This document shows, piece by piece, positions 20,415 to 29,167 of a DNA stretch of 64,000 nt. A program made the translations under genes and the position numbers. This DNA comes from Alphaproteobacteria bacterium (GTDB lineage Bacteria; Pseudomonadota; Alphaproteobacteria; Sphingomonadales; Emcibacteraceae). The first letter of the stretch is position 1. Each line of letters opens with the position of its first letter. The stretch spans positions 22,721 to 86,720 of the forward strand of contig NVTE01000007.1 in the NCBI GenBank assembly GCA_002401455.1, read 5' to 3'. A model generated the notes under the pieces. It had not been told where the DNA came from. It did not search any database and saw nothing but the letters and a program-made list of their open reading frames with translations.

Positions 20415-22868
20415 CTATCCCGCGTCTTTCTTAAAAATAGTCAGCCCCTTCAGGGTCGAAGGTGCCGGGAAAAGCCAACTTGCGGTATAGCCGACCACGA
20501 TACAGACAAACACCGACAGCGGCAGATAGAAATAAGGATGGACCAGGTCTACTGCCCAGGCCCCAAGGGTCACAGCGATACTCACCGCAACACCAATGGC
20601 CACCCCCTGCCAATTGGCTCTGCGGGTAAACATGCCTAGGGTATAGGCCCCGGCAAACCCGCCGCCCAACAGCCCCCAAAGTTCAAGGGCCAGATCCAGC
20701 AATGACTTTATTTCAATCCGGGTTAAGAGCAGAGCCAGACCGATACCGATCACCCCGGCTATTACCGTTGAAAACTCCGCAAAACGGATGGTTTGCTTCT
20801 CCGTTGAGTTTTTTCTGATCTTTTCGTAAAAATCGACCGTCGCCAATGTGGCAACACTGTTCAGAATGCTCGATAATGTTGACATGGAGGCGGCAAAAAT
20901 CCCGGCAATGATCAGCCCCGTGACACCGATGGGAAGTTCCGCGGCGATAAACAGCGGGAACGTGGCGTCAATTGATAACGACGGGTCCATTCTTTCAGGA
21001 TGACTTTGGTAAAAGACATAAAGCGCCGTCCCGACCAGATAAAACAGAACACTGCCCGGCAGAACAATGGCCGCGAATGTCCAGACTGACCGGCTGGCGT
21101 CCTTGGCGGTTTTGGTCGACAGAACCCGCTGCATGAGAACCTGATCCTTGGGAAAGGTCAGGATCGTGTCGAACGTAATCAGAAAGATGAAGCCCCAAAT
21201 GGTCGCACCGGTTAAATTAAAGCTCCAGTCGACCAGCTTTAACTTATCGTCCGCAATGGCGGCTGAGAAGAATTCCGTCACCCCGCCGTCCAGCATCATA
21301 AAAATAAACCCAATGGCAAAAAATGTTCCCCCGAACATGACGAATAACTGGATAACGTCCGTCCAGATAACCGCCTTCATGCCGCCCAGCACGGTATAGA
21401 CAATGGTAATCCCGCCCATGATCAGGATGCTCAACCCCACATCAAAACCGGTCACTGTCGCAATCGCCATCGACGGCAGAAACAGAATAATGGTCATGCG
21501 CCCACCAAGTTGAAATACGATAAAAAGCGCGCTCGACATGACCCGGATACTCGGATGGAACCGGGTCTCAAGATAGTGAAAACTCGACATCAGATTGAGC
21601 CGACGGAGCAAAGGTATCACCCATATGGCGACGAAGCCAAGCCCGATCACCACGATGAGGTTGCTGAGCAAATATTGCCAATTGGTGGCAAAAGCCTTTG
21701 CCGGCACGGCGATATAGCTGATGGAACTGGCATTTGAGGCATAGAGGCTTATGCCCGCAGCCCAGAAAGGAATTGAGCGGCCGCCAAGGAAAAATTCACT
21801 CTTGGAATTCTGGGCCTTGCGGGTATAAAAATAGAGCCCGATCCCCAGCATACCGAGCAGATAAACGATAATCACAGCCCAATCCACAGAATGCAGAAGA
21901 TGCTGACCGGTTTCAACCTCGACCAGGGAGAAAGCAATACCAGCACCCGCCACAGCAGGCTGCCCCCAGAGAAGGCCATCCTTCCAGCCGACGCTATATA
22001 TTGCCGCCGCGGAGTCCAGGTCGCCGTAGGTTGCCCACGAGCCCGTGACCGTATAGAAACTCATCAGGCTGGTCTTTTCCGGCCCCTTGATCATATAAAG
22101 CACATGGCCTTGCCCCATGGCCCGCACCCCTTTGGCCACCACGGTTCCCGGCACAGAAGATCGCTCTGACCAGCCTTCCCCGGCAGCCCATTGCACCAGG
22201 CGATCGGTCTTTCCCACCGGGTTCGCAAGGGTGAGCAAAAGCAGGGAATTCTGCCCAACCAAAGACGTCACAACGCCGTCAACCAGGACCCCGACATCAT
22301 GAAAAACCCATTCCGACTGATCGGCTAAAAGATCAAAGGAGAACAGGTATCGCTTGCCCTCAAGGCTATCGCCAATGACAAAAATCTTATCGTCAAGCAG
22401 AGCCCCATGGGCCGCCGCAAGGGGGATCGGTAAAGGGGGGATTTCCGGCATGTCACCAGCTTCGTCAGGGTCGGTTAAAAGCATAAACCGCTCAACCTGT
22501 GTGACGGAACTACTCTGTTCAGACCCTCGGAGTAAAAAGGCCTCCTGCCCGTCACCGACCACACCACGAACTTGGCCCAGGACGGTCCCGTCCAGAGGCT
22601 GCCATGCCGCCTCCCGCTCATTGAGAACCCAGGCTTGACCCTCTGTCAGCGCAACCACTTGCCCTTCCGTTATCAGAATATGGGAAACGGTATCATCTAT
22701 GGGTAAGGGGGCAATGGCCTGTATTTTGGTGGCAACCAGACTTTCCGCCCGGGCGGTGGCCCCACCCGCTATCAGGAGGAATGCGGCGAGGCAAAGACAC
22801 CAGCCTATCCTTACCCGGACCTTAGAACAAAAAGCGATACGCAACATAAAATGATCAACTATTATCAT
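20415..22868 (-). CDS. beta-propeller / sodium:solute symporter fusion
   Basis: An 817-residue inner-membrane transporter. Residues 1-40 hold a signal peptide, about 45-310 a soluble, Trp/Gly-rich kelch-like beta-propeller predicted to be periplasmic, and about 325-805 a sodium:solute symporter (SSS) core of about 13 helices with SEFFLGGRSIPFWAAGISLYASNASSISYI, GGMKAVIWTDVIQLFVMFGG and IAGIFAASMSTLSSILNSVATL. Ordinary SSS proteins are about 500 residues, so the propeller is an N-terminal fusion, of a kind reported for some sialic-acid and sugar-acid symporters. A second ATG lies 7 codons in, so the exact start is uncertain. It is flanked by the CoA-lyase gene (35 bp) and lysR (25 bp). Confidence 0.88.
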   Translation of the reverse strand: MIIVDHFMLRIAFCSKVRVRIGWCLCLAAFLLIAGGATARAESLVATKIQAIAPLPIDDTVSHILITEGQVVALTEGQAWVLNEREAAWQPLDGTVLGQVRGVVGDGQEAFLLRGSEQSSSVTQVERFMLLTDPDEAGDMPEIPPLPIPLAAAHGALLDDKIFVIGDSLEGKRYLFSFDLLADQSEWVFHDVGVLVDGVVTSLVGQNSLLLLTLANPVGKTDRLVQWAAGEGWSERSSVPGTVVAKGVRAMGQGHVLYMIKGPEKTSLMSFYTVTGSWATYGDLDSAAAIYSVGWKDGLLWGQPAVAGAGIAFSLVEVETGQHLLHSVDWAVIIVYLLGMLGIGLYFYTRKAQNSKSEFFLGGRSIPFWAAGISLYASNASSISYIAVPAKAFATNWQYLLSNLIVVIGLGFVAIWVIPLLRRLNLMSSFHYLETRFHPSIRVMSSALFIVFQLGGRMTIILFLPSMAIATVTGFDVGLSILIMGGITIVYTVLGGMKAVIWTDVIQLFVMFGGTFFAIGFIFMMLDGGVTEFFSAAIADDKLKLVDWSFNLTGATIWGFIFLITFDTILTFPKDQVLMQRVLSTKTAKDASRSVWTFAAIVLPGSVLFYLVGTALYVFYQSHPERMDPSLSIDATFPLFIAAELPIGVTGLIIAGIFAASMSTLSSILNSVATLATVDFYEKIRKNSTEKQTIRFAEFSTVIAGVIGIGLALLLTRIEIKSLLDLALELWGLLGGGFAGAYTLGMFTRRANWQGVAIGVAVSIAVTLGAWAVDLVHPYFYLPLSVFVCIVVGYTASWLFPAPSTLKGLTIFKKDAG

Positions 22869-22903
22869 AAAAACTTGGCTTTCAATCAGGCAACCCTATC
22901 AGG

Positions 22904-23769
22904 TCATTTTTGTTCGGACAAGCGCTGGCTTGCGGCAATTACGGCTTCTGCACGTCGTATAATCGGAAGATCAATCATCTTTCCATCAACAGTAAAAGCA
23001 CCGTCGCCAGACGCAGCGGCACGTTGAGATTCCTTAATCACGCGCAAGGAAAATGTAAGGTCATCCTCACTATGGACAAAAATTTCGTTGGCGGGGGCCA
23101 CTTGGGACGGGTGAATACAGCTCTTCCCCAAAAATCCTAGCCGGTGTGCCATTTCGGCCTCTGACCGGAACCCTTTTTCATCTTTGATATCGGCAAAAGC
23201 ACCATCATAGGCAAAGACATCACCCCCCCCGCCGCCATGCGCAGGGCAAACAGGACGGCGTGGACATTTTTAGCGTCATCCCTCTCGATAGACAGAGAGT
23301 TAAACAAGTCATTCAGGCCCAATTGCAACCCGACGACACGCGGATGTGCCGCCGCAATCTCCGCCGCGGCCAGCAGCCCCTTCGGCGTCTCAATATTGGC
23401 AAGTATGAGTATCTCCCGGGTCATGCCGGCGGCTTTTTCAGCCCGCTCCAGAATTTCAGCGGCCGTACAGACATCACGGGAGCTTTCAACCTTGGGCAGG
23501 TTCACCATCGTCAGGGCGGGATGGGTAATTGCCAGGATATCTGCCTCAAAATGCACTGTATCCCCGGCATTCACCCTGACAATGATAACCTTATCGCTGG
23601 CGGCCACCTCGGGAGAACCCAAAAATTCTGTGACATTCTCCCGGGCCTCTGCCTTGCGGCTTTCAATCACCGAATCTTCCAGATCAAGTGAAATCGCATC
23701 CGCCTGACTGCTCAGCGCCTTGGCAAACAGCTCCTTGCGGGAGCCCGGAACGAAAAGCTTACTTCGCAT
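22904..23769 (-). pseudogene. CitE/HpcH-type CoA-ester lyase, frameshifted
   Basis: Two overlapping frames encode the two parts of one citrate-lyase-beta/malyl-CoA-lyase-like protein of about 285 residues. The N-terminal frame (from ATG 23769) has RSKLFVPGSRKELFAKAL, ISLDLEDSV, IIVRVNAGDT, NLPKVES and LGLNDLF. The C-terminal frame has the family motif LGFLGKSCIHPSQVAPANEIF. The break is at a run of eight Gs (complement of 23223-23230): one extra G would restore YDGAFADIKDEKGF between the parts. The family cleaves (S)-citramalyl-, malyl- or citryl-CoA. The gene is either inactivated, mis-sequenced at the homopolymer, or switched by slippage. It is first in the minus-strand string. Confidence 0.85.
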
Positions 23770-23772
23770 CAC

Positions 23773-24139
23773 TATACGCCTTATCCATTGTCATTAACTT
23801 TACGTGAATTACTTCATTGGCTAAAGTTTCTTCCATATGACAAACAAACAAAACAGCCAGAAGGTAGCTTCAAAAGATACTGCTCCTATCTTCATGGTAC
23901 CTAATACCCCGCAAACCATATATAAAGTGGCATTTACACAGGATATATTCATTGGTTTTACTATCCTTTGAAAACCCTGAAACAGTATTGATAAATGGTA
24001 ACATTGTAATATAGTCCCCTTACATTAGATAATTTAAGGAGGTCCCCAGGCGCCATAACCGCTCTGAAACTAGCCCCTATTATCTTTCCTCAGGTGAGGA
24101 CGACTGTCTCGTCCAAAGAAAAAAAACGAAAGAATATTA
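23773..24139. promoter_or_regulatory. divergent control region with shared A/C-rich motif
   Basis: This 367-bp spacer separates the minus-strand string (lyase, symporter, LysR) from the plus-strand ADP-ribosylglycohydrolase pair, and must hold promoters for both. It contains ACAAACAAACAAAAC at 23840-23854; 13 bp of this (AAACAAACAAAAC) recur at 19368-19380 upstream of the TonB receptor in the same orientation. TAAGGAGG occurs near 24040. No open frame of interest is seen. Confidence 0.4.
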
Positions 24140-25528
24140 GTGATAGTCAGATACCTGGACCCGCTCGAAAGATTGGAATATGAAGTCATTCAACGGCGGC
24201 AAGAAGGCAGCGAATTCCGTGATCTTCAGGCCAGTTTCAAGGACCTGAAGACTAAACCAGCGGAGGACGCCCGTCAGGAGGCCGACAAAATTCTGCGTCA
24301 GTTGATGGACAAAGACGCCGCCACACCAATCCTATCCAGCGCTGAGCCTGATGACCTGGATGCCATCAGGCAAGCCAGCACTGCCCTCCAAAATTCCTCC
24401 GTTCCCGCTCCGGCCCATAGCCTGAATGACGCCGACCTTTATGACAGAATTCTCGGCGGGTGGCTTGGCCGTTCGGCGGGCTGCCTCCTGGGTAAACCGG
24501 TCGAACGTTATATGCGGCCTGTGCTCAGGGAAATGCTGGAATCCAATAACAATTGGCCCCTGGATCATTACTGGACTCAGGACGGCATGCCCCAGGAAAT
24601 CCTGGACCTCTACCCCTGGAAACAGCGTCTGGGACTTGAAAGTCTGCGGGAAAACATTGACGGCATGCCCGAAGACGACGACCTGAATTATGTCATGCTG
24701 AACCTGCATATCATGGAAAACCATGGTTACGGCTTCAGCAGCAGTGACGTGGCGACCGCCTGGTTAACCAAGCTACCCGCTTTTCAGCTTTTCACCGCCG
24801 AACGCGTGGCTTATTTCAACCTACTGGACGGCCGCGATGCCCCGAATTCCGCCCGCCACATGAACCCGTTCCGGGAATGGATCGGTGCACAAATCCGGGC
24901 CGACCTCTGGGGCTATGTCTGCCCCGGCAATCCCCTGCTTGCCACAGAGCTGGCCTGGCGGGATGCCCGGATCAGCCACAGCCGCAACGGCATATACGGC
25001 GAAATGTTTTATGCTGCCCTCATTGCCCAGGCCTTTGTAGAATCCGACCCACGCCGCCTGGTGGAAACGGCCCTAAGCTATATCCCAGCGCAATCCCGAC
25101 TGGCCCAAGCCATTACCATCATCCTCGACCTGCCGATCAGCACGCTGAGCTGGGAAGTGGTTCTGGATAAGCTTGAAGATCATTTCGGCACCTATCACTG
25201 GGTCCATAGCATAAATAATGCCGCCCTGACCGTCGCGGCCTTGCTCGCCGGGGATGGTGATTTTGAGAAAACCATCTGCGCTACCGTGATGGGCGGATGG
25301 GATACGGATTCCAATGGGGCCACCGCTGGCTCCATCATCGGCATTATTCAAGGGGCCAAAGCCCTGCCAGAAAAATGGATTTCCCCTCTGAACAATACAA
25401 TCCGCTCAAGCCTGGGCGGGTTTGACAATGCCCTTTTTACCGACCTCGCCCGCCGGACACTTATGGTGTCACAACGGCCTGTGGATCATAAATCATCGGG
25501 TCCTATGGGCCTATCCAATGACTTTTAA
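24140..25528 (+). CDS. ADP-ribosylglycohydrolase-family protein, variant
   Basis: A 462-residue member of the ADP-ribosylglycohydrolase (ARH/DraG) fold, whose members hydrolyse N- or O-ribosyl bonds using a metal pair. Residues 1-100 are a charged extension; the catalytic fold begins at YDRILGGWLGRSAGCLLGKPVE. The usual TDDT metal motif is replaced by MPEDDDLNYVML, while the C-terminal motif GGWDTDSNGATAGSIIG is intact. The start is a GTG; the first in-frame ATG is about 55 codons later. The gene precedes a second family member by 14 bp. Together with a ribokinase it suggests hydrolysis of a ribosylated small molecule, not protein de-ADP-ribosylation. Confidence 0.85.
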   Translation: MIVRYLDPLERLEYEVIQRRQEGSEFRDLQASFKDLKTKPAEDARQEADKILRQLMDKDAATPILSSAEPDDLDAIRQASTALQNSSVPAPAHSLNDADLYDRILGGWLGRSAGCLLGKPVERYMRPVLREMLESNNNWPLDHYWTQDGMPQEILDLYPWKQRLGLESLRENIDGMPEDDDLNYVMLNLHIMENHGYGFSSSDVATAWLTKLPAFQLFTAERVAYFNLLDGRDAPNSARHMNPFREWIGAQIRADLWGYVCPGNPLLATELAWRDARISHSRNGIYGEMFYAALIAQAFVESDPRRLVETALSYIPAQSRLAQAITIILDLPISTLSWEVVLDKLEDHFGTYHWVHSINNAALTVAALLAGDGDFEKTICATVMGGWDTDSNGATAGSIIGIIQGAKALPEKWISPLNNTIRSSLGGFDNALFTDLARRTLMVSQRPVDHKSSGPMGLSNDF

Positions 25529-25542
25529 TAAGGAATATAGTA

Positions 25543-26538
25543 ATGACGACGCCAGCAAAGAATAAATTTGACCTCTCCCCAGAAGAATTTAAAGACAAGG
25601 CGGCTGGCTGCCTGATTGGTCTGGCTATTGGCGATGCCTTTGGCGATGCCGCCCGCGACCCGGAAAACCAGTTCCTGTATGGCATCACCATGGATTTCCC
25701 TGAAAAGCCAACCGCCAGTACCGATGACACGGAATTTGCCCTGCTGACAGCAGAAATTCTGCTCAAATCACAGGGCAACCCCAGCCGGGAAGATGTGACT
25801 GAAGCCTGGAAATCTCATGTGATCGTCCAGGACAAATTAACCCGGGGCGGCGCCAGTGAGCGCGAAGCCGCCACCAATGTCAGACGCGGCATCCTGCCAC
25901 CTGAATCCGGTCAATATAATACCTATGCCGCCAGCGACGGTGCCGCCATGCGGTCAGCGCCAGCCGGTATTGTTGCCGCCGGAGATCCCGACCTGGCCGC
26001 AGAGCTTGCCGAACGGGACGCGGAAATCAGCCATTGGGCCGAAGGCATCTGGGGCGCCCAGGCCGTTGCCTCCGCCGTAGCCGTAGCCCTGGCCGGTGGT
26101 AGCGTTGAAGAAATCTTTGCCGAAGGCATGCGCCGGGCCCCCGAAGGAAGCTGGTTTTTGCATAACTTCACACAGGCTGTTGCCCTGATGGAGAAACACG
26201 ACCATGACCTGAATGCCGTATGGATGCCCCTGCATCAATTGCTGCGCGGCGAATATAAAGCCTCCGTGCCTGAGGCCGTTGTCTCGGCCTTTTGCGTCTT
26301 CCTGCTGACCAAGGGTGATTTTAGGGATGGCATCGTATATTCCGGTAATTTCGGTCGGGATTCCGATACCATTGGCGCCGTGACCGGTGCCCTGGCCGGG
26401 GCCATGTGCGGTCTGTCAGGCATTTCGGATAATTGGGTAGAGCGGGTTAGACAGCCCAGCGGCACCTGTCTTCAATTCACGGCTGACCATGACATTGTCG
26501 ATGTTGCCCATAAGCTGACCGCCCTCCGAAAATCATAG
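25543..26538 (+). CDS. ADP-ribosylglycohydrolase-family protein, canonical
   Basis: A 331-residue ARH-fold hydrolase with all canonical metal motifs: CLIGLAIGDAFGDA near residue 25, ASTDDTEFALL near 70, and GRDSDTIGAVTGALAGAMCG near 275. It lies 14 bp after the variant paralogue and has AAGGA upstream of the ATG, so the two are co-transcribed and may act together or on successive bonds. The length is usual for single-domain members. A strong hairpin terminator follows. The substrate is not predictable; ribosyl nucleoside-like compounds or ADP-ribose adducts are candidates. Confidence 0.88.
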   Translation: MTTPAKNKFDLSPEEFKDKAAGCLIGLAIGDAFGDAARDPENQFLYGITMDFPEKPTASTDDTEFALLTAEILLKSQGNPSREDVTEAWKSHVIVQDKLTRGGASEREAATNVRRGILPPESGQYNTYAASDGAAMRSAPAGIVAAGDPDLAAELAERDAEISHWAEGIWGAQAVASAVAVALAGGSVEEIFAEGMRRAPEGSWFLHNFTQAVALMEKHDHDLNAVWMPLHQLLRGEYKASVPEAVVSAFCVFLLTKGDFRDGIVYSGNFGRDSDTIGAVTGALAGAMCGLSGISDNWVERVRQPSGTCLQFTADHDIVDVAHKLTALRKS

Positions 26539-26592
26539 CCCCACATGGAATTGCCAGGAGCCCTGTGCTCCTGGCCTCTATGGGGCGTTTTT
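26539..26592 (+). terminator. rho-independent terminator
   Basis: GCCAGGAGC (26553-26561) pairs with GCTCCTGGC (26567-26575) around a 5-nt loop, and an outer CCCCA/TGGGG pair (26539-26543, 26581-26585) extends it; GCG and five Ts follow. It ends the two-gene hydrolase operon. Confidence 0.85.
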
Positions 26593-26723
26593 GCCAATCC
26601 GTCAGGCTTTATACAGCCCCCTGATTAGCGTGACCCCACTCAGAGATCAGCCGCTCAAGCGGGAGGGGTTAAGCCTAAGCCGCACCAAAAAGATTCACCT
26701 AAACTGGCCTTTACTCAGGCTTA

Positions 26724-27233
26724 TCAGAAACCCGGGGTTTCATTCACCTTTCCAAGGCTGTCAACAGAACGTCTGTTACCCTGCATAGGGGGAAAAAAGT
26801 TAACCAAAGTCAGCATATATTTATTATAAAAGGGAGGCAACGGGGATCGATGGTCGACAACATCTGTAAAATTCCTGGGCTTAATCTTTCCTGGTGTCAT
26901 TCTAAGGTGACTGGCCATGGGGAAAAATCCATAAATGCGCTGCCCCACTTTGACATCATCACACTGACTTTCAACGACATCAGCCATCCCCCAGACAGTG
27001 AGCTTGCCCCAGCCCTCCTCGCCGGTTGGAAAATAGTTCCAATAATCAATCCTATCATCTGATACAGCATAATCAACAGGGTTGGACATCAGGCAATATT
27101 TGTCGATAGAGACCACAATCTCGCCGTCCGAGAGCGGACCCAGGAACTTTCTGACCCGCTTAGTATCACGGTAATTATGGCGATTTACCCATATTTCAGT
27201 GATGTCCATAGATGAGCCCTGCTTGCCCGTCAT
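26724..27233 (-). pseudogene. truncated DUF2855 oxidoreductase-like gene
   Basis: The 169-residue frame begins like DUF2855 proteins, which are MDR/quinone-reductase-like and about 360 residues long: DGEIVVSIDKYCLMSNPVDYAVSDD, DYWNYFPTGEEGWGKLTVWG, ADVVESQCDDVKVGQRIYGFFPMASHL, and RSPLPPFYNKYM. After about residue 137 the similarity stops and 30 unrelated residues lead to a stop; the C-terminal nucleotide-binding half is absent from this region. It is most likely a decayed remnant. The start is coupled to the stop of the upstream GST gene (1 bp apart). Confidence 0.65.
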
Positions 27234-27234
27234 C

Positions 27235-28392
27235 TTATTTGCCCCAGACTTCTAAATGATTTTTCCGCTCCACCCGCCGGGTTGTCCGCACCCTGAGCAG
27301 CGGCTCCAGATGGGTCTCGGTCAAGACAGACAGCATAGTTTTCCGCGCCGGGTCCGCCCCACCATCAAAATGATCCTGGAGCCGCTGGAGAACATAGAAT
27401 CGATAGGGCATGACGGCTGATGTCAGGGACTGCCCCCGCCAGGTGAAGGTGCACATGCCGATGGTGCGCGCCGCCGGATCATCAAGGCCATTGGTGCCCG
27501 CTTCCAGATCAGGACGCCGCGCCAGCCAACCATTGGCATGGTCAACATGGGCCGTAATCTCCGGCAGATATTCCTCTGCCACATAGCGCATCAGAGCTGT
27601 TAAGGTCCCGGGAATCTTATGATCCTGAAACAGGTCTGTTCCCTGGGCCCCCTGAATATGGTCAATATAATCATGGGGGGCGTTCATGCGCTCAATCCAG
27701 CGAAAGACATGAGGAGCATTTTTCTGCATAAGCGCCAGGGGATAAGGGTCGCGGCCAAGGTGGGCCGACAACGGGCCAAACAGGCCATAGTCGCCAATGG
27801 TCGCCCGGCCCCCGAGCAGGTAAGGCGTGTCCTGAAAATGGGCCTCTAACAGGTCGAGGAATTCGGTGTAACTTTGTTCAATCGCCGGGATGGTCTCAGC
27901 CGTCACCCCGAACGCCACCGCCGCCTTCCGCATCCGGCCACTGGCCAGAAGGAAAGCCCCCTCCTTTTGCTCTGGGGCCAGGCCCTCAGGCAGGCCATCG
28001 GCGAAGGTGGTACGGATAAAATCAAGATTTTCCTGATCAAAATTCCAGCGGTAATGCATGGCCGGACGCAGCAGGCCTTCATTTCCGAACAGTTCGAAGA
28101 CATGGGCAATTACCTGCATCAAAGAACTGTCACACTGGAGGGAGGTTTTGGCCTCGCCGCTCTCCTCTAAATAATCCAAAATATGAATGCCATCCTGAAA
28201 CAACCGACCCTCCGGCGTTTTGACAACAGGAATGATCCAACGCCCCACCTCGGGCAATACATTTTGGGTAAACTCATCCCTGCCCGGCGCAACCTCCCTA
28301 AAGGGGATATTCTGCTGGCGCATATAGGCGCGGACCTTGGCCGTATAAAGCGACGCTGTCATCCCATATAGGGTAAAAGGTTTCCGGCTCAT
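27235..28392 (-). CDS. glutathione S-transferase family protein, long form
   Basis: A 385-residue protein with an N-terminal thioredoxin-like GST domain (FTLYGMTASLYTAKVRAYMRQQNIPFREV, then RWIIPVVKTPEGRLFQDGIHILDYLEE with the conserved cis-Pro and Asp-Gly-Ile pocket) and an enlarged helical C-terminal region with GRATIGDYGLFGPLSAHLGRDPYP. Ordinary GSTs are about 210 residues, so the last 150 residues are extra. AAGGAG 6 nt upstream of the ATG at 28392 fixes the start. The divergent spacer to the next GST carries a 17-bp palindrome shared with other promoters of this module. The glutathione-conjugated or reduced substrate is unknown. Confidence 0.82.
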   Translation of the reverse strand: MSRKPFTLYGMTASLYTAKVRAYMRQQNIPFREVAPGRDEFTQNVLPEVGRWIIPVVKTPEGRLFQDGIHILDYLEESGEAKTSLQCDSSLMQVIAHVFELFGNEGLLRPAMHYRWNFDQENLDFIRTTFADGLPEGLAPEQKEGAFLLASGRMRKAAVAFGVTAETIPAIEQSYTEFLDLLEAHFQDTPYLLGGRATIGDYGLFGPLSAHLGRDPYPLALMQKNAPHVFRWIERMNAPHDYIDHIQGAQGTDLFQDHKIPGTLTALMRYVAEEYLPEITAHVDHANGWLARRPDLEAGTNGLDDPAARTIGMCTFTWRGQSLTSAVMPYRFYVLQRLQDHFDGGADPARKTMLSVLTETHLEPLLRVRTTRRVERKNHLEVWGK

Positions 28393-28433
28393 TCTACACT
28401 CCTTGATAATCCTTGACGATTCCATTTGTCTAT

Positions 28434-28450
28434 TGACATATATTGTGTCA
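28434..28450. promoter_or_regulatory. operator copy 1, TGACATA-N3-TGTGTCA
   Basis: TGACATA-TAT-TGTGTCA, a 17-bp palindrome with one mismatch, lies between the two divergent GST genes and overlaps a TTGACA -35-like hexamer (28433-28438). The same palindrome occurs at 36138, 36955 and 36986. Likely operator for the TetR encoded at 29168-29758. Confidence 0.7.
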
Positions 28451-28501
28451 TAACTTTTTCAAATACCATTCTTTTTTTGAAAAACTTTCTGGAGTGTACC
28501 A

Positions 28502-29137
28502 ATGAGCCTGACTTTTTATGATTTCACCATGGCCCCGAGCCCGCGGAGAACCCGGATCCTGCTGGCGGAAAAAGGCATCGCCCATCAGGTGGTCCAGGTC
28601 GATATGATGAAGGCAGAGCAGATGGGTGGTGACTTCAGAAAAATCAATCCTGACTGTACGTTGCCGACCCTGAAACTGGATGACGGGACGGTTCTGACCA
28701 ATGTGGCTGGCATCACCGCATGGGCAGAGGCGACCTATCCGGAACCCGCGATGATGGGGACCACGCCGCTGGAAAAAGCCGAGATTGCCACCTGGGTATC
28801 GATGGCAGAACAGGATCTGGGAATGGCAATTCCAAATGCCTTCCGCAACACCAATCCCGCCATGAAAGACCGCGCCCTGCCCGGCCCGGTGAATTACTGC
28901 CAAATTCCAGAACTGGCCGACCGGGGGCTGAAAATGATTGATGCCTTCATAGTCAAGCTGGAAAGCCACCTCGAAGGCCGGGATTTTGTAGCGGCGGATC
29001 AGTTTTCCGTAGCGGATATCACCGTTGTCTGCTTTCTGGATTTTGCCCGGGTTGTCGGCAAGAAAATTCCTGAGGATTGCCCCAATTTAAAACGCTGGCG
29101 CAAGCACCTTGGCACCCGGCCCAGCATTAACCTGTAA
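28502..29137 (+). CDS. glutathione S-transferase
   Basis: A 211-residue cytosolic GST. The N-terminal thioredoxin fold starts LTFYDFTMAPSPRRTRILLAEKGI, with NPDCTLPTLKLDDGTVL carrying the cis-Pro, and the helical domain includes GRDFVAADQFSVADITVVCFLDFARVVG, the conserved N-capping box and hydrophobic staple. GGAG 7 nt upstream supports the ATG. It is divergent from the long GST, shares an operator with it, and is convergent with the TetR gene. GSTs of this kind can cleave ether or halide bonds as well as conjugate glutathione; no substrate can be inferred. Confidence 0.9.
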   Translation: MSLTFYDFTMAPSPRRTRILLAEKGIAHQVVQVDMMKAEQMGGDFRKINPDCTLPTLKLDDGTVLTNVAGITAWAEATYPEPAMMGTTPLEKAEIATWVSMAEQDLGMAIPNAFRNTNPAMKDRALPGPVNYCQIPELADRGLKMIDAFIVKLESHLEGRDFVAADQFSVADITVVCFLDFARVVGKKIPEDCPNLKRWRKHLGTRPSINL

Positions 29138-29167
29138 TATTGGTCCCTATACCCGCCTGAACCCGAC

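Noticed and set aside
23910-24060. Possible small gene in the divergent spacer with TAAGGAGG near 24040
   Set aside because: No start codon at a suitable distance opens a frame of meaningful length.
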